9,394 nucleotides of DNA. Source: an uncultured Eubacterium sp. Its GTDB lineage: Bacteria > Bacillota > Clostridia > Lachnospirales > Lachnospiraceae. Each line of letters opens with the position of its first letter. Within the stretch, counting starts at the first letter, position 1. Below, piece by piece: positions 1 to 6,511 of the stretch. Below the pieces are notes generated by a model. The model saw only the letters and a list, made by a program, of their open reading frames with translations, did not search any database and was not told the origin of the DNA. The position numbers and the translations under genes are program-made. The stretch covers positions 13,948 to 23,341 of the forward strand of contig CAJTVR010000048.1 of the NCBI GenBank assembly GCA_910580075.1, in the 5' to 3' direction.

Positions 1-334
1 TATTTTTATACGTGTAAACAGGCTTTTTTATTCTGGCAGAATAAGCAGCAGAAACAAGGCGGTTGTTAAAATATGCTGGGACTGTCTTTACAGAATCTAT
101 CTGGATATTATTTTTACATATCTCAATGCGTATTCTTTCAGATCTTTGTCTGATATTATAAAGACGGAAAAATGGGCAATTAGAGAAAATCCCAGAATTT
201 ACCATGCAGCCAGTTCAGACTGCCGGATAAGAATGTTAAGAGCGTTTCATTACAGAGGATTTTATTTTATGCAGGGGCTGCGGAAAATAAAGCGTTTCAT
301 GAAAGATAGGGGGTGCAGGAAAAGTGGAATTTGA
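1..334 (+). CDS. 3' end of a probable glycosyltransferase (5' end outside window)
   Basis: The reading frame is open from the left edge (first full codon at base 2) to the TGA at 332-334, giving about 110 C-terminal residues. An internal TTG at 146 is a possible start but has no convincing ribosome binding site, so I treat this as the tail of a longer gene. The tail is basic and aromatic, with several Tyr/Phe/Arg-rich stretches (for example YRIYLDIIF, then KWAIRENPRIYHAAS). That style is common at the C-terminus of family-2 glycosyltransferases in polysaccharide loci. No catalytic motif lies inside the window, so the assignment rests on this style and on context. Its last 11 bases overlap the GTG start of glf, which implies translational coupling within one operon. 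It could also be another membrane-associated polysaccharide enzyme. Confidence 0.5.
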   Translation, partial: IFIRVNRLFYSGRISSRNKAVVKICWDCLYRIYLDIIFTYLNAYSFRSLSDIIKTEKWAIRENPRIYHAASSDCRIRMLRAFHYRGFYFMQGLRKIKRFMKDRGCRKSGI

Positions 335-1421
335 TTATATTGTAGCGGGGGCAGGGCTTGCAGGACTTACAACTGCAGAGCGGATTGCCAGTGAAATGGA
401 CAGGAGAGTTTTAATTATTGAAAAAAGATCACATATTGGGGGAAACGTATATGACAGTTATAATGAAGACGGGATATTAGTGCATAATTACGGCCCTCAC
501 ACATTTCATACAGATGATAAAGCCGTATTTGACTACATTTTGAAATTCACAGAATGGCATGATTATCAGCACAGGGTTCTTTCTTACGTGGACGGCCGGT
601 TCGTTCCCATGCCGATCTCGCTTGAAACCATTAACCAGTTATATAATCTGAACCTGTCGGAAGATGAAATGGATGCGTTTATGGAAAGCAGAAAAGAAAC
701 TGTCAGAGAAATCCGTTCATCAGAAGATGTTGTGTTAAGCCAGGGCGGAAGGGATTTATATGAAAAATTTTTCAGACAGTTTACGATAAAGCAGTGGGGA
801 ATTTCGCCTGCAGAACTGGATCCTTCCGTGATTAAACGAATACCGTTTCGCAAAAACAGGGATACGAGATATTTTACGGACCGTTACCAGGGAAATCCAA
901 AGCACGGATATACAAAAATGTGTGAAAATATGATTAAAAACAAAAATATATCCCTGCTCTTGCATACAGATTACAAGGACGTTATAAAACAGCTGAAATA
1001 CAAAAAACTGATATATACAGGTCCTATAGATTATTATTTTGACTATATATATGGCAGACTGCTGTACCGCAGCATCCGGTTTGTGTTTGAAACGCACGAT
1101 ATGGAATCCTATCAGAAGACGGCTTCGAGCCGTTATCCGATGGATTATGATTACACGAGAATAACGGAATTTAAAAAAATGACCGGGCAGAAGCATCCCA
1201 AAACAACCATTTGTAAAGAATATCCATGTTTTGGAGAGGAGCCGTATTATCCATATCCTGCCAGGGAATGGAAAGAGCTGGCTTTGAAATACCGGCAGCT
1301 GGCTGAAAAAGAAGAAAATGTCATTTTCTTAGGAAGACTGGCAGAATACCGCTACTATGATATGGATGATGTGATAAAAAGAGCACTGGAAGTATTTGAG
1401 ACAGAGCTGAAAAGAGGCTGA
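324..1421 (+). CDS. glf: UDP-galactopyranose mutase
   Basis: This flavoenzyme interconverts UDP-galactopyranose and UDP-galactofuranose in the cytoplasm and supplies the donor for galactofuranose residues in surface glycans. The 365-residue product matches the usual family length. The N-terminal FAD-binding fold shows GAGLAG (residues 9-14) followed by an acidic strand end and IGGNVYD (38-44). Further family signatures are YGPHTFHT (56-63), KQWG (156-159), RYFTDRYQG (182-190), YTGPID (231-236), EYP (299-301), PYYPYP (307-312) and the C-terminal LGRLAEYRYYDMD (337-349). Arg176 and Arg279 sit where the two conserved substrate-phosphate arginines of the family lie, by motif alignment done by eye. 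The start is GTG at 324, preceded by a G-rich site (AGGGGG, about 308-313). It overlaps the upstream gene by 11 bases and is followed by asnB after 10 bases, so it is an internal operon gene. The frame is intact. Confidence 0.95.
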   Translation: MEFDYIVAGAGLAGLTTAERIASEMDRRVLIIEKRSHIGGNVYDSYNEDGILVHNYGPHTFHTDDKAVFDYILKFTEWHDYQHRVLSYVDGRFVPMPISLETINQLYNLNLSEDEMDAFMESRKETVREIRSSEDVVLSQGGRDLYEKFFRQFTIKQWGISPAELDPSVIKRIPFRKNRDTRYFTDRYQGNPKHGYTKMCENMIKNKNISLLLHTDYKDVIKQLKYKKLIYTGPIDYYFDYIYGRLLYRSIRFVFETHDMESYQKTASSRYPMDYDYTRITEFKKMTGQKHPKTTICKEYPCFGEEPYYPYPAREWKELALKYRQLAEKEENVIFLGRLAEYRYYDMDDVIKRALEVFETELKRG

Positions 1422-1431
1422 GAGATCAAAG

Positions 1432-3399
1432 ATGTGTGGAATAGCTGGATTTTGTAATTATCCAAAAGAGGAATGGTATGCTTTAATCAACCGGATGCTG
1501 GATGTTATGAAACACAGGGGACCGGATGGGAAAGGCGTCTGGAGAGATGATAACAGAGAAATTACGCTGGGGCATAGGAGGCTGTCGGTTATTGATTTGT
1601 CTCAAAACGGATTACAGCCGATGATATCTGGTAATGGAAGATTTGTGATTTCTTTTAATGGCGAAATATATAATACAGAAGAACTGAAAAAGCGATTTGG
1701 GATACATCGGGCATTAAGGGGATACTCTGATACGGAAGTTCTTGCCGAAGCGATAGCCAGGGCAGATTTTGAAGAAGTATTAAAAGCGGCCAGAGGAATG
1801 TTTGCCCTGGCCGTTTTTGACAGAAAAACAGGGATTTTAAGGCTTGCACGTGACAGGATGGGAGAAAAGCCGCTGTATTATGGTTTTATAGACCAGGGAT
1901 TTTACTTTTCTTCAGATCTGCTGTCTTTTGAACAGATAGGAGCTTTTAAAGGACAGTTAAATACCAGTGCTTTGCAGGTGTTTTTCAGGCTGAGTTATAT
2001 ACCGGCACCTCTGACGATATACAGGAATGTATACAAAGTAAAACAGGGACATATTTTAACCATAAAACCACCGTATAACTGCCAGGAGGCGGTCACAGAT
2101 ACCGCATACTGGAAACCGGCTGATGCGGCGCTGCGGGGGACAGCAGACATTTTCCAGGGAACGGAAGAAGAAGCTGCAAAGGAACTAGAGAAAAGACTTC
2201 AGATGGTAATAAAATCACAAATGATGGCAGATGTTCCTGTGGGCTGTTTTTTGTCAGCAGGAATCGATAGTTCTCTTGTGACAGCCATTATGCAGAGCCT
2301 TTCAGAAAAACCGGTTCAGACCTTTACGATAGGAGTTTCAGACAATACAAATGAGGCATGCAGGGCAGAGCGCATTGCGAAGCATCTTGGAACCAGCCAT
2401 ACAGAATTGTATGTTTCTGATAAAGACTGTCTGGAAGAAATACCGAATCTGAGCCGGATATACAGTGAGCCGTTTGGGGATCCGACGGCTGTACCGTCTA
2501 TCCTGTTATCAAAAATGGCAAAGCAGAAAGTAACAGTTTCATTAAGCGGTGACGGTGGAGATGAGCTTTTTTATGGATATACGATTTATAATTCTGTCTG
2601 TGCTGCCTGGAACAGAAACAGTAAGGTTCCATGGAAAATCAGGAATGTACTGGGCAGATATCTGGAACAGGGATATCCGATAGCCGGGAAAGAGACGTTT
2701 GGATATCTGCTGTCCTCCAAAGATTATATGGATATGTATGAAAGAGCAGCATCCGGAAGAAGGCTGACTGATTATCTGTTGAAAAATTGTACGGGGGGGG
2801 GTAAAAATTTCCTGAAGACCCGGGATAGTGAGAACAGTCTTGGAATGGGAAATAATTTAATGCTGCTTGACCAGCAGCTGTTTTTGCCGGATTCACATAT
2901 GGTAAAAATGGACAGGGCATCTATGTCACAGTCGCTCGAAACAAGAGCCCCGCTGCTGGATCGTGAAATCGTTGAATTTGCATGGAGAGTTCCTTTAAAA
3001 TACAAATATGGAAGAAAAGACGGAAATAAAAAAATATTGCGGGATATTGTTTACAAGTATATTCCAAAAGAATTACTGGATATGCCTAAGCAGGGATTTA
3101 TGATACCGCTCTATGCCTGGATCAGGCAGGGTGAGTTAAATGAGTGGGCAAAGGAGCAGTTATCTCCGTCTAAAATAGAAAGAGAAGGAATTCTAAATGA
3201 AAAAGCTGTAAGCACAGTATGGAAAGAATTTATAAATACCGGCTCCTACAGTGCCTGGCGCTGTGTCTGGAATATCTTAATGTATGAGCAATGGCAGGAT
3301 TTTAAAAACAGGGACAGGATGATAAAGCAGGAGGATGCAGCTGAACTATGCTGTCTTGTAAAAGAGCATAACCAGATCCATGTATGCCAGTGTCTGTAA
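1432..3399 (+). CDS. asnB: AsnB-type glutamine-dependent amidotransferase (asparagine synthase family)
   Basis: This is a two-domain enzyme. An N-terminal class II glutaminase releases ammonia, which a C-terminal ATP-pyrophosphatase domain uses to amidate an adenylated carboxylate. The glutaminase begins MCGIAGF with nucleophile Cys2, and shows RGPDG (29-33), GHRRLSVIDLS (47-57), FNGEIYN (75-81), SDTEVL (99-104) and RDRMGEKPLYYG (140-151). The synthetase half has the PP-loop SAGIDSS (275-281; many AsnB have SGG here) and SGDGGDELF (372-380), then VKMDRASMSQSLETRAPLLD near residues 495-514. At 655 residues it is somewhat longer than the usual 600-630; the last 25 or so residues look non-conserved. 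In polysaccharide loci such enzymes are often assigned to amidation of uronic acids rather than free asparagine synthesis; that role here is inference. A run of nine G codes for Gly455-457, and a one-base slip would truncate the synthetase domain. It follows glf by 10 bases. Confidence 0.93.
   Translation: MCGIAGFCNYPKEEWYALINRMLDVMKHRGPDGKGVWRDDNREITLGHRRLSVIDLSQNGLQPMISGNGRFVISFNGEIYNTEELKKRFGIHRALRGYSDTEVLAEAIARADFEEVLKAARGMFALAVFDRKTGILRLARDRMGEKPLYYGFIDQGFYFSSDLLSFEQIGAFKGQLNTSALQVFFRLSYIPAPLTIYRNVYKVKQGHILTIKPPYNCQEAVTDTAYWKPADAALRGTADIFQGTEEEAAKELEKRLQMVIKSQMMADVPVGCFLSAGIDSSLVTAIMQSLSEKPVQTFTIGVSDNTNEACRAERIAKHLGTSHTELYVSDKDCLEEIPNLSRIYSEPFGDPTAVPSILLSKMAKQKVTVSLSGDGGDELFYGYTIYNSVCAAWNRNSKVPWKIRNVLGRYLEQGYPIAGKETFGYLLSSKDYMDMYERAASGRRLTDYLLKNCTGGGKNFLKTRDSENSLGMGNNLMLLDQQLFLPDSHMVKMDRASMSQSLETRAPLLDREIVEFAWRVPLKYKYGRKDGNKKILRDIVYKYIPKELLDMPKQGFMIPLYAWIRQGELNEWAKEQLSPSKIEREGILNEKAVSTVWKEFINTGSYSAWRCVWNILMYEQWQDFKNRDRMIKQEDAAELCCLVKEHNQIHVCQCL
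2793..2801 (+). repeat. Poly-G tract (G9) inside asnB
   Basis: Nine consecutive G bases span the end of a Thr codon and three Gly codons (residues 454-457). With nine the frame is open. With ten, the next codon after three GGG codons is TAA. With eight, TGA follows four codons after the tract. The tract lies in a loop-like stretch of the synthetase domain with no known catalytic motif. This is the form of a slippage-prone contingency tract. A sequencing length error would look the same. Confidence 0.85.
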
Positions 3400-3406
3400 G
3401 GAGGGG
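3398..3406 (+). promoter_or_regulatory. Strong Shine-Dalgarno sequence without a well-placed start codon
   Basis: AAGGAGGGG overlaps the asnB stop codon. No ATG, GTG or TTG lies 5-12 bases downstream in any frame. The nearest usable start is the methyltransferase ATG at 3435, 28 bases away, which has its own site. It may be a standby site that raises local ribosome loading, or the leftover of a lost gene start. Confidence 0.4.
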
Positions 3407-3420
3407 ATTACATCACAGAA

Positions 3421-3427
3421 AAGAGGG
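3421..3427 (+). promoter_or_regulatory. Ribosome binding site that sets the methyltransferase start
   Basis: AAGAGGG ends 7 bases before ATG 3435. The in-frame ATG at 3384, inside the asnB 3' end, has no such site and would add 17 residues (including VRRGLHHRKEG) with no resemblance to the family. This supports 3435 as the start. Confidence 0.7.
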
Positions 3428-3434
3428 AAAATAC

Positions 3435-4385
3435 ATGCATAACTGCAGAATATGCGGCAGCCGAGAAAAACTTCAATTTTTGAATATCAGAGAAAGACAG
3501 CTGAACCAGGGAGACGTATTTCAATATATGTATTGTCCAGGGTGTAAAACTTTACAGCTGGATACACCGGTTAAAGATATGAGCAGATATTATGAAGGAT
3601 ATTATTCTTTTGATATGAAAAACAAAAGGATGAAACTGCCAAAGTTTATTGTAAAGCCAGTACTGGGACTTGTCATGAAGGATATATGGAAAAACGTGTA
3701 TCCGAATCGTCTGGTAAACCGTCTGGCACATACATCTTTGTCTGTTTTCAATACAGGAGCACACTTTACAGACCGGGTTTTGGATGTGGGGGGGGGTAAT
3801 GGGATTTTAGCCAGTTTTTTAAAAAAGAATGGCTTTAATGATGTTACCTGTATAGATTTGTATGCAGATACTCCGGCATACGATAACCTGGATTTTAGAA
3901 AATGTACAGTTATGGATATTGATGATCATGAAAAGTATGATTTGATCCTCATGAACTGGGCTTTTGAACATATGGATCATCCGCATGAAATTCTTGAAAA
4001 GGTGAAATTTATATTATCTCAAAAAGGACTCTGCCTGATTAAGATTCCTGTTCTAGGAAATAAGGCATGGAATATGTACAGGGAAAACTGGACAGGAATA
4101 GATGCTCCAAGACATTATTTTTTGTACTCTCCGTTCACTTTGGAATGGCTGTGCGGGGAGCATGGGCTGCAGGTGGAAAAAGTTTTATTTCACTCAGATT
4201 ATGATTTTCTTTTTTTAAGTAAGATGTATCAGTGTTCCAGCCTGAGTCTGTATGAAATTCATCAGGAATTTCAAAAACTGCCGGGAAAGATAAAAAATCA
4301 GTACAGAAAGCTGTCTGCAAGTCTGGATTATAAGAAACAGGGGGATACTGCATGGTTTTATATCAGGCACAGGCAGGGCAGATGA
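3435..4385 (+). CDS. Class I SAM-dependent methyltransferase with N-terminal zinc ribbon
   Basis: The 316-residue protein begins MHNCRICGS and carries two CxxC pairs (Cys4/Cys7 and Cys34/Cys37) that form a likely zinc-binding knuckle. This arrangement is common in methyltransferases of O-antigen, capsule and deoxysugar loci. A Rossmann-type SAM domain follows: motif I is RVLDVGGGNG (114-123), an acidic strand end follows at CIDLY (about 136-140), and a motif IV-like stretch reads LILMNWAFEHMDHPHEIL (about 172-190). A later stretch around GIDAPRHYFLYSPFTLEWL resembles the C-terminal half of the Methyltransf_23-type proteins. The likely job is methylation of a sugar or sugar nucleotide of the glycan; the acceptor cannot be read from sequence. 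The start at 3435 is chosen over 3384 because of its ribosome binding site. The nine-G run lies exactly in SAM motif I. It follows asnB by 35 bases and precedes wzx by 88. Confidence 0.85.
   Translation: MHNCRICGSREKLQFLNIRERQLNQGDVFQYMYCPGCKTLQLDTPVKDMSRYYEGYYSFDMKNKRMKLPKFIVKPVLGLVMKDIWKNVYPNRLVNRLAHTSLSVFNTGAHFTDRVLDVGGGNGILASFLKKNGFNDVTCIDLYADTPAYDNLDFRKCTVMDIDDHEKYDLILMNWAFEHMDHPHEILEKVKFILSQKGLCLIKIPVLGNKAWNMYRENWTGIDAPRHYFLYSPFTLEWLCGEHGLQVEKVLFHSDYDFLFLSKMYQCSSLSLYEIHQEFQKLPGKIKNQYRKLSASLDYKKQGDTAWFYIRHRQGR
3788..3796 (+). repeat. Poly-G tract (G9) in the SAM-binding motif of the methyltransferase
   Basis: Nine G bases cover the end of Val118 and encode Gly119-121 of SAM motif I. With ten G the frame reads GGG GGG GGG TAA and stops at once. 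With eight it reaches TAG four codons after the tract. Either slip would remove about 200 residues, including most of the catalytic fold. The downstream TAA is shared with the asnB tract. Confidence 0.85.
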
Positions 4386-4473
4386 AAATATCTGTTTTAA
4401 GCTGAATTCAGGAGGTGATCATATAATTAAAGATGGGCGTATTCGATCATTCCGCCCGGAATAGGAAATTAAA
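4386..4473 (+). other. Intergenic leader of wzx with strong Shine-Dalgarno and short AUA-initiated frame
   Basis: AGGAGGTGATC at 4410-4420 is nearly the full complement of the 16S 3' end, stronger than any site used elsewhere in the window. Seven bases after GGAGG, at the ideal spacing, stands ATA (4423) rather than ATG, opening a 13-codon frame that stops at TAG 4462-4464. An ATG at 4433 opens a 14-codon frame whose TGA (4475-4477) overlaps the wzx ATG at 4474. ATTCC-GCCC-GGAAT (4449-4462) can fold into a small hairpin just before the wzx ribosome binding site AGGA (4463-4466). The leader may couple translation to wzx, or be the remnant of a lost gene start. I cannot tell which. Confidence 0.4.
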
Positions 4474-5934
4474 ATGAAAACATATAAAATACATTCTGTA
4501 AAATACAGTTTTTTCATGAACTTTATATTGAAAGTTTCCGGTTTTATTTTTCCTCTGATTACATATCCCTATGTATTAAGGGTGATTCAGTCAGACGGCA
4601 ATGGGAAAGTAGCATTTGTATCTGCGGTATCCGGGTATTTTGTGATGCTGTCATCTCTTGGAATACCGACGTATGGGATAAAAGCATGTGCAAAAGTCAG
4701 AGATAATCGGGAAGAATTCTCAAAAACAGTGCATGAAATACTGATGATTCATATGGTATCTTCATCTGTTGTGCTGATTATTTATTTTGTCTGCGTATTT
4801 TTCATAGACGAGTTTGCTGCAGAAAAAACGCTGTTTGTTATCTTCTCTGTTAATATATTTTTAAACACCATTGGCTTTCAGTGGTTTTATCAGGCACTGG
4901 AACAATATGACTATATAACGCTTAGATCTGTAATGTTTAAAATTATTTCTGTTATTCTGCTGTTTTTTCTTGTAAGGAATAAAAATGATTATATTCTGTA
5001 CGGGATGATTTCGGTACTGGCCAGCGCAGGATCTAATGTATTAAATTTTATAAGAATTTTTCAGTTTATTTCATTTCAGCGTTTGGAAAACTATGATTTC
5101 AAAAGACATTTAAAACCCATATTTGTACTGTTTGCACACAGTGTGGCAGCATCGGTTTATACAGGGCTGGATGTCATTATGCTGGGTTTTATGTGCAGCA
5201 GGACAGAAATTGGATTATATGATGCCGCATTAAAAACAAAGTCCATTCTGGCAGCATTGATATCTTCCTTTAATGAGGTTCTCATGCCTAGAATGTCGTA
5301 TTATACGAAACAGGGGAATACCGGCGCTTTTTTGAATTTACTGAAAGTATCTATGAGGATCGCTGTCAGTGTGACACTGCCTCTGGTTCTTTATTTTTCA
5401 GTGTTTTCGCCTCAGTGTGTTTTATTTCTTGGCGGGAGCGGATATGAGAAAGCGGCACCGATGATGCGCTTCCTCATATCTGCATTGCTGCCTGTAGCAC
5501 TGGCCGGAGTGATGGCTTCCCAGGTGCTGATACCATTTAATATGGAAGTACGAAATCTCCAGGCAGTCCTGGCAGGTGCAGGAACGGATTTAGCGCTGAA
5601 TATAATACTGATACCTGCATACGGCGGTGTGGGAGCAGCCTTTTCAACGCTGGTAACAGAAGCTGTGGTGCTGGGATTATGCTATTATTATAGCAGAAAA
5701 TATGTAAAAGGACTGCTGCAGAAACGGATTATAGGAAGATACCTTTTTTATTCTATTCTGTCACTGTCAGTATCCATAGCAGTCAGAGATTTTTTTCTGC
5801 ACTTTGTCAGTGCAGAAACGGAAATAACAATACTTCTGCTTTTAGCTGCTACATTTACATGTTATGCCGTGGTATATATAAGCCTGCTTTTCGTATTTCG
5901 GGATTCGGTCATGTTACAGATTACTGGCAGATAA
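4474..5934 (+). CDS. wzx: Wzx-type polysaccharide flippase (MATE/MVF superfamily membrane protein)
   Basis: This is a predicted polytopic membrane protein that flips undecaprenyl-linked repeat units, or a related lipid-linked glycan, across the cytoplasmic membrane. The 486 residues are typical of the polysaccharide-synthesis flippase family. I see about 12-14 hydrophobic helices: roughly residues 12-35, 42-62, 88-110, 115-135, 148-166, 170-192, 212-236, 298-320, 328-350, 360-382, 386-405, 424-444 and 450-478, with polar loops between. The N-terminal LKVSGFIFPLITYPYVLRVI followed by GNGKVAFVSAVSGYF is characteristic of Gram-positive and enteric Wzx proteins. The ATG at 4474 has AGGA seven bases upstream and a strong upstream Shine-Dalgarno in the leader. 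It is the last intact gene of the left block; no U-rich intrinsic terminator follows its TAA. Low sequence conservation in this family means substrate specificity cannot be inferred. The symbol is used in the generic sense. Confidence 0.88.
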   Translation: MKTYKIHSVKYSFFMNFILKVSGFIFPLITYPYVLRVIQSDGNGKVAFVSAVSGYFVMLSSLGIPTYGIKACAKVRDNREEFSKTVHEILMIHMVSSSVVLIIYFVCVFFIDEFAAEKTLFVIFSVNIFLNTIGFQWFYQALEQYDYITLRSVMFKIISVILLFFLVRNKNDYILYGMISVLASAGSNVLNFIRIFQFISFQRLENYDFKRHLKPIFVLFAHSVAASVYTGLDVIMLGFMCSRTEIGLYDAALKTKSILAALISSFNEVLMPRMSYYTKQGNTGAFLNLLKVSMRIAVSVTLPLVLYFSVFSPQCVLFLGGSGYEKAAPMMRFLISALLPVALAGVMASQVLIPFNMEVRNLQAVLAGAGTDLALNIILIPAYGGVGAAFSTLVTEAVVLGLCYYYSRKYVKGLLQKRIIGRYLFYSILSLSVSIAVRDFFLHFVSAETEITILLLLAATFTCYAVVYISLLFVFRDSVMLQITGR

Positions 5935-5937
5935 AAA

Positions 5938-6241
5938 ATGCTGTATATCAGAAAATTAAGAATTTCTAACTGTTCTCCAGAGCTGCAGAAAAAGGAAAAA
6001 AGTGTTTCCGCCCGGCTGGTACCGGATAAATTTCATATGTCTGTATGGATGCCGGTTTTCAGATGCAGACTATACCTTTATTCTGTCTGGCTGGTATTGA
6101 CTGAATCTATGTGTTTTGTTCTGCAATCTGATGCCGGTCCGTATGCTGCCGCTGTACTGAAGCAGAATGTGCAGAGCTGTCTGATTCAGTACGGCGGCAT
6201 ACTGGAAAGAGCTCGATCTGGCGCTTATATAATTCTTGTAA
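5938..6241 (+). pseudogene. Possible decayed family-2 glycosyltransferase fragment
   Basis: A frame beginning ATG 5938 (four bases after the wzx stop) runs open to 6405, but it has no ribosome binding site. It crosses the left inverted repeat at 6242 and ends in AT-rich, non-protein-like sequence, so the full frame is unlikely to be a real gene. One stretch is suggestive. Around 6037-6140 it reads SVWMPVFRCRLYLYSV, then QSDAGP, which resembles the GT2 N-terminus (SVxMPVYN, then xxYLxxSV, then a DDGS-like acidic motif) in the expected order and spacing. The first Asp of the DxD-like motif and the conserved Asn are missing. I see this as a weak match to a degraded GT2 start, with the hairpin at 6147-6199 inside it. 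It may equally be chance. Confidence 0.28.
6147..6199. repeat. Long near-perfect stem-loop
   Basis: Bases 6147-6166 pair with 6180-6199 around a 13-base loop: 18 Watson-Crick pairs, one G-T wobble (6153/6193) and one mismatch (6162/6184). The arms begin TGCCGC and end GGCGGCA. Flanking GTATG and CATAC can extend the stem past a three-base bulge on the left. No T-run follows on either strand, so it does not look like a standard intrinsic terminator. It lies between the wzx stop and the inverted-repeat segment. Confidence 0.75.
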
Positions 6242-6264
6242 ATAACATTTTATTAGATAATGTT
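6242..6264 (+). repeat. Left inverted repeat of candidate invertible segment
   Basis: The 23-bp repeat is ATAACATT, then the asymmetric centre TTATTAGAT, then AATGTT. It is a perfect reverse complement of 6517-6539. The site itself has dyad symmetry (ATAACATT against AATGTTGT, 7 of 8 pairs) about a 9-bp centre, as expected for a site bound by two recombinase protomers. Confidence 0.85.
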
Positions 6265-6274
6265 GTCTTAAAGT

Positions 6275-6303
6275 ATTCTATATCAATTCATTTATTTTTG
6301 CAA
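6275..6303 (-). promoter_or_regulatory. Promoter-like element inside the invertible segment (best match)
   Basis: Read on the minus strand: -35 TTGCAA (6303-6298), 17-base spacer, -10 TAGAAT (6280-6275, five of six to consensus). The expected transcription start, near 6268, falls just inside the left inverted repeat, so transcription leaves the segment at once. In this orientation it points towards the 3' end of wzx. Inversion would point it to the SDR pair. Confidence 0.5.
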
Positions 6304-6358
6304 CCCCAAAGAAAAAATTGTCTAATTTTCCAGAAGCAGCTTTATATTTTTATATCTG

Positions 6359-6387
6359 ATGATAAAGTTTTTGTATATTTTTCACAA
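6359..6387 (-). promoter_or_regulatory. Second promoter-like element inside the invertible segment
   Basis: Read on the minus strand: -35 TTGTGA (6387-6382), 17-base spacer, -10 TATCAT (6364-6359, five of six). AT-rich DNA produces such matches by chance, so this is weaker support than the element at the segment edge. It has the same direction. Confidence 0.35.
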
Positions 6388-6511
6388 AAAATTTTCTTTC
6401 CGTAATATTCTGACCATAATTTTAAAAATTATCCCAAGTATGCCGCTTTTGCGGATATTTTGATGAAATGCGCAGAAATAAAGGATTTTTCTAAGGTTTG
6501 TACACCAGTGA

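Noticed and set aside
146..334. A 62-residue gene starting at TTG 146
   Set aside because: The same frame is open back to the left edge and the TTG lacks a binding site, so it is the tail of a longer gene.
3384..3434. N-terminal extension of the methyltransferase from ATG 3384
   Set aside because: It has no binding site, lies inside the asnB end, and a proper site stands before ATG 3435, where the CxxC-type N-terminus begins.
5938..6405. A 155-codon open frame after wzx as an intact hypothetical gene
   Set aside because: It has no ribosome binding site, contains the long hairpin, crosses the left inverted repeat, and its second half is AT-rich sequence of low protein likeness. Inversion would also change its 3' half.
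6443..6454. Intrinsic terminator (CCGC-TTTT-GCGG hairpin)
   Set aside because: The stem is only four base pairs and the following ATATTTT is not a proper T-run. It is too weak to call.
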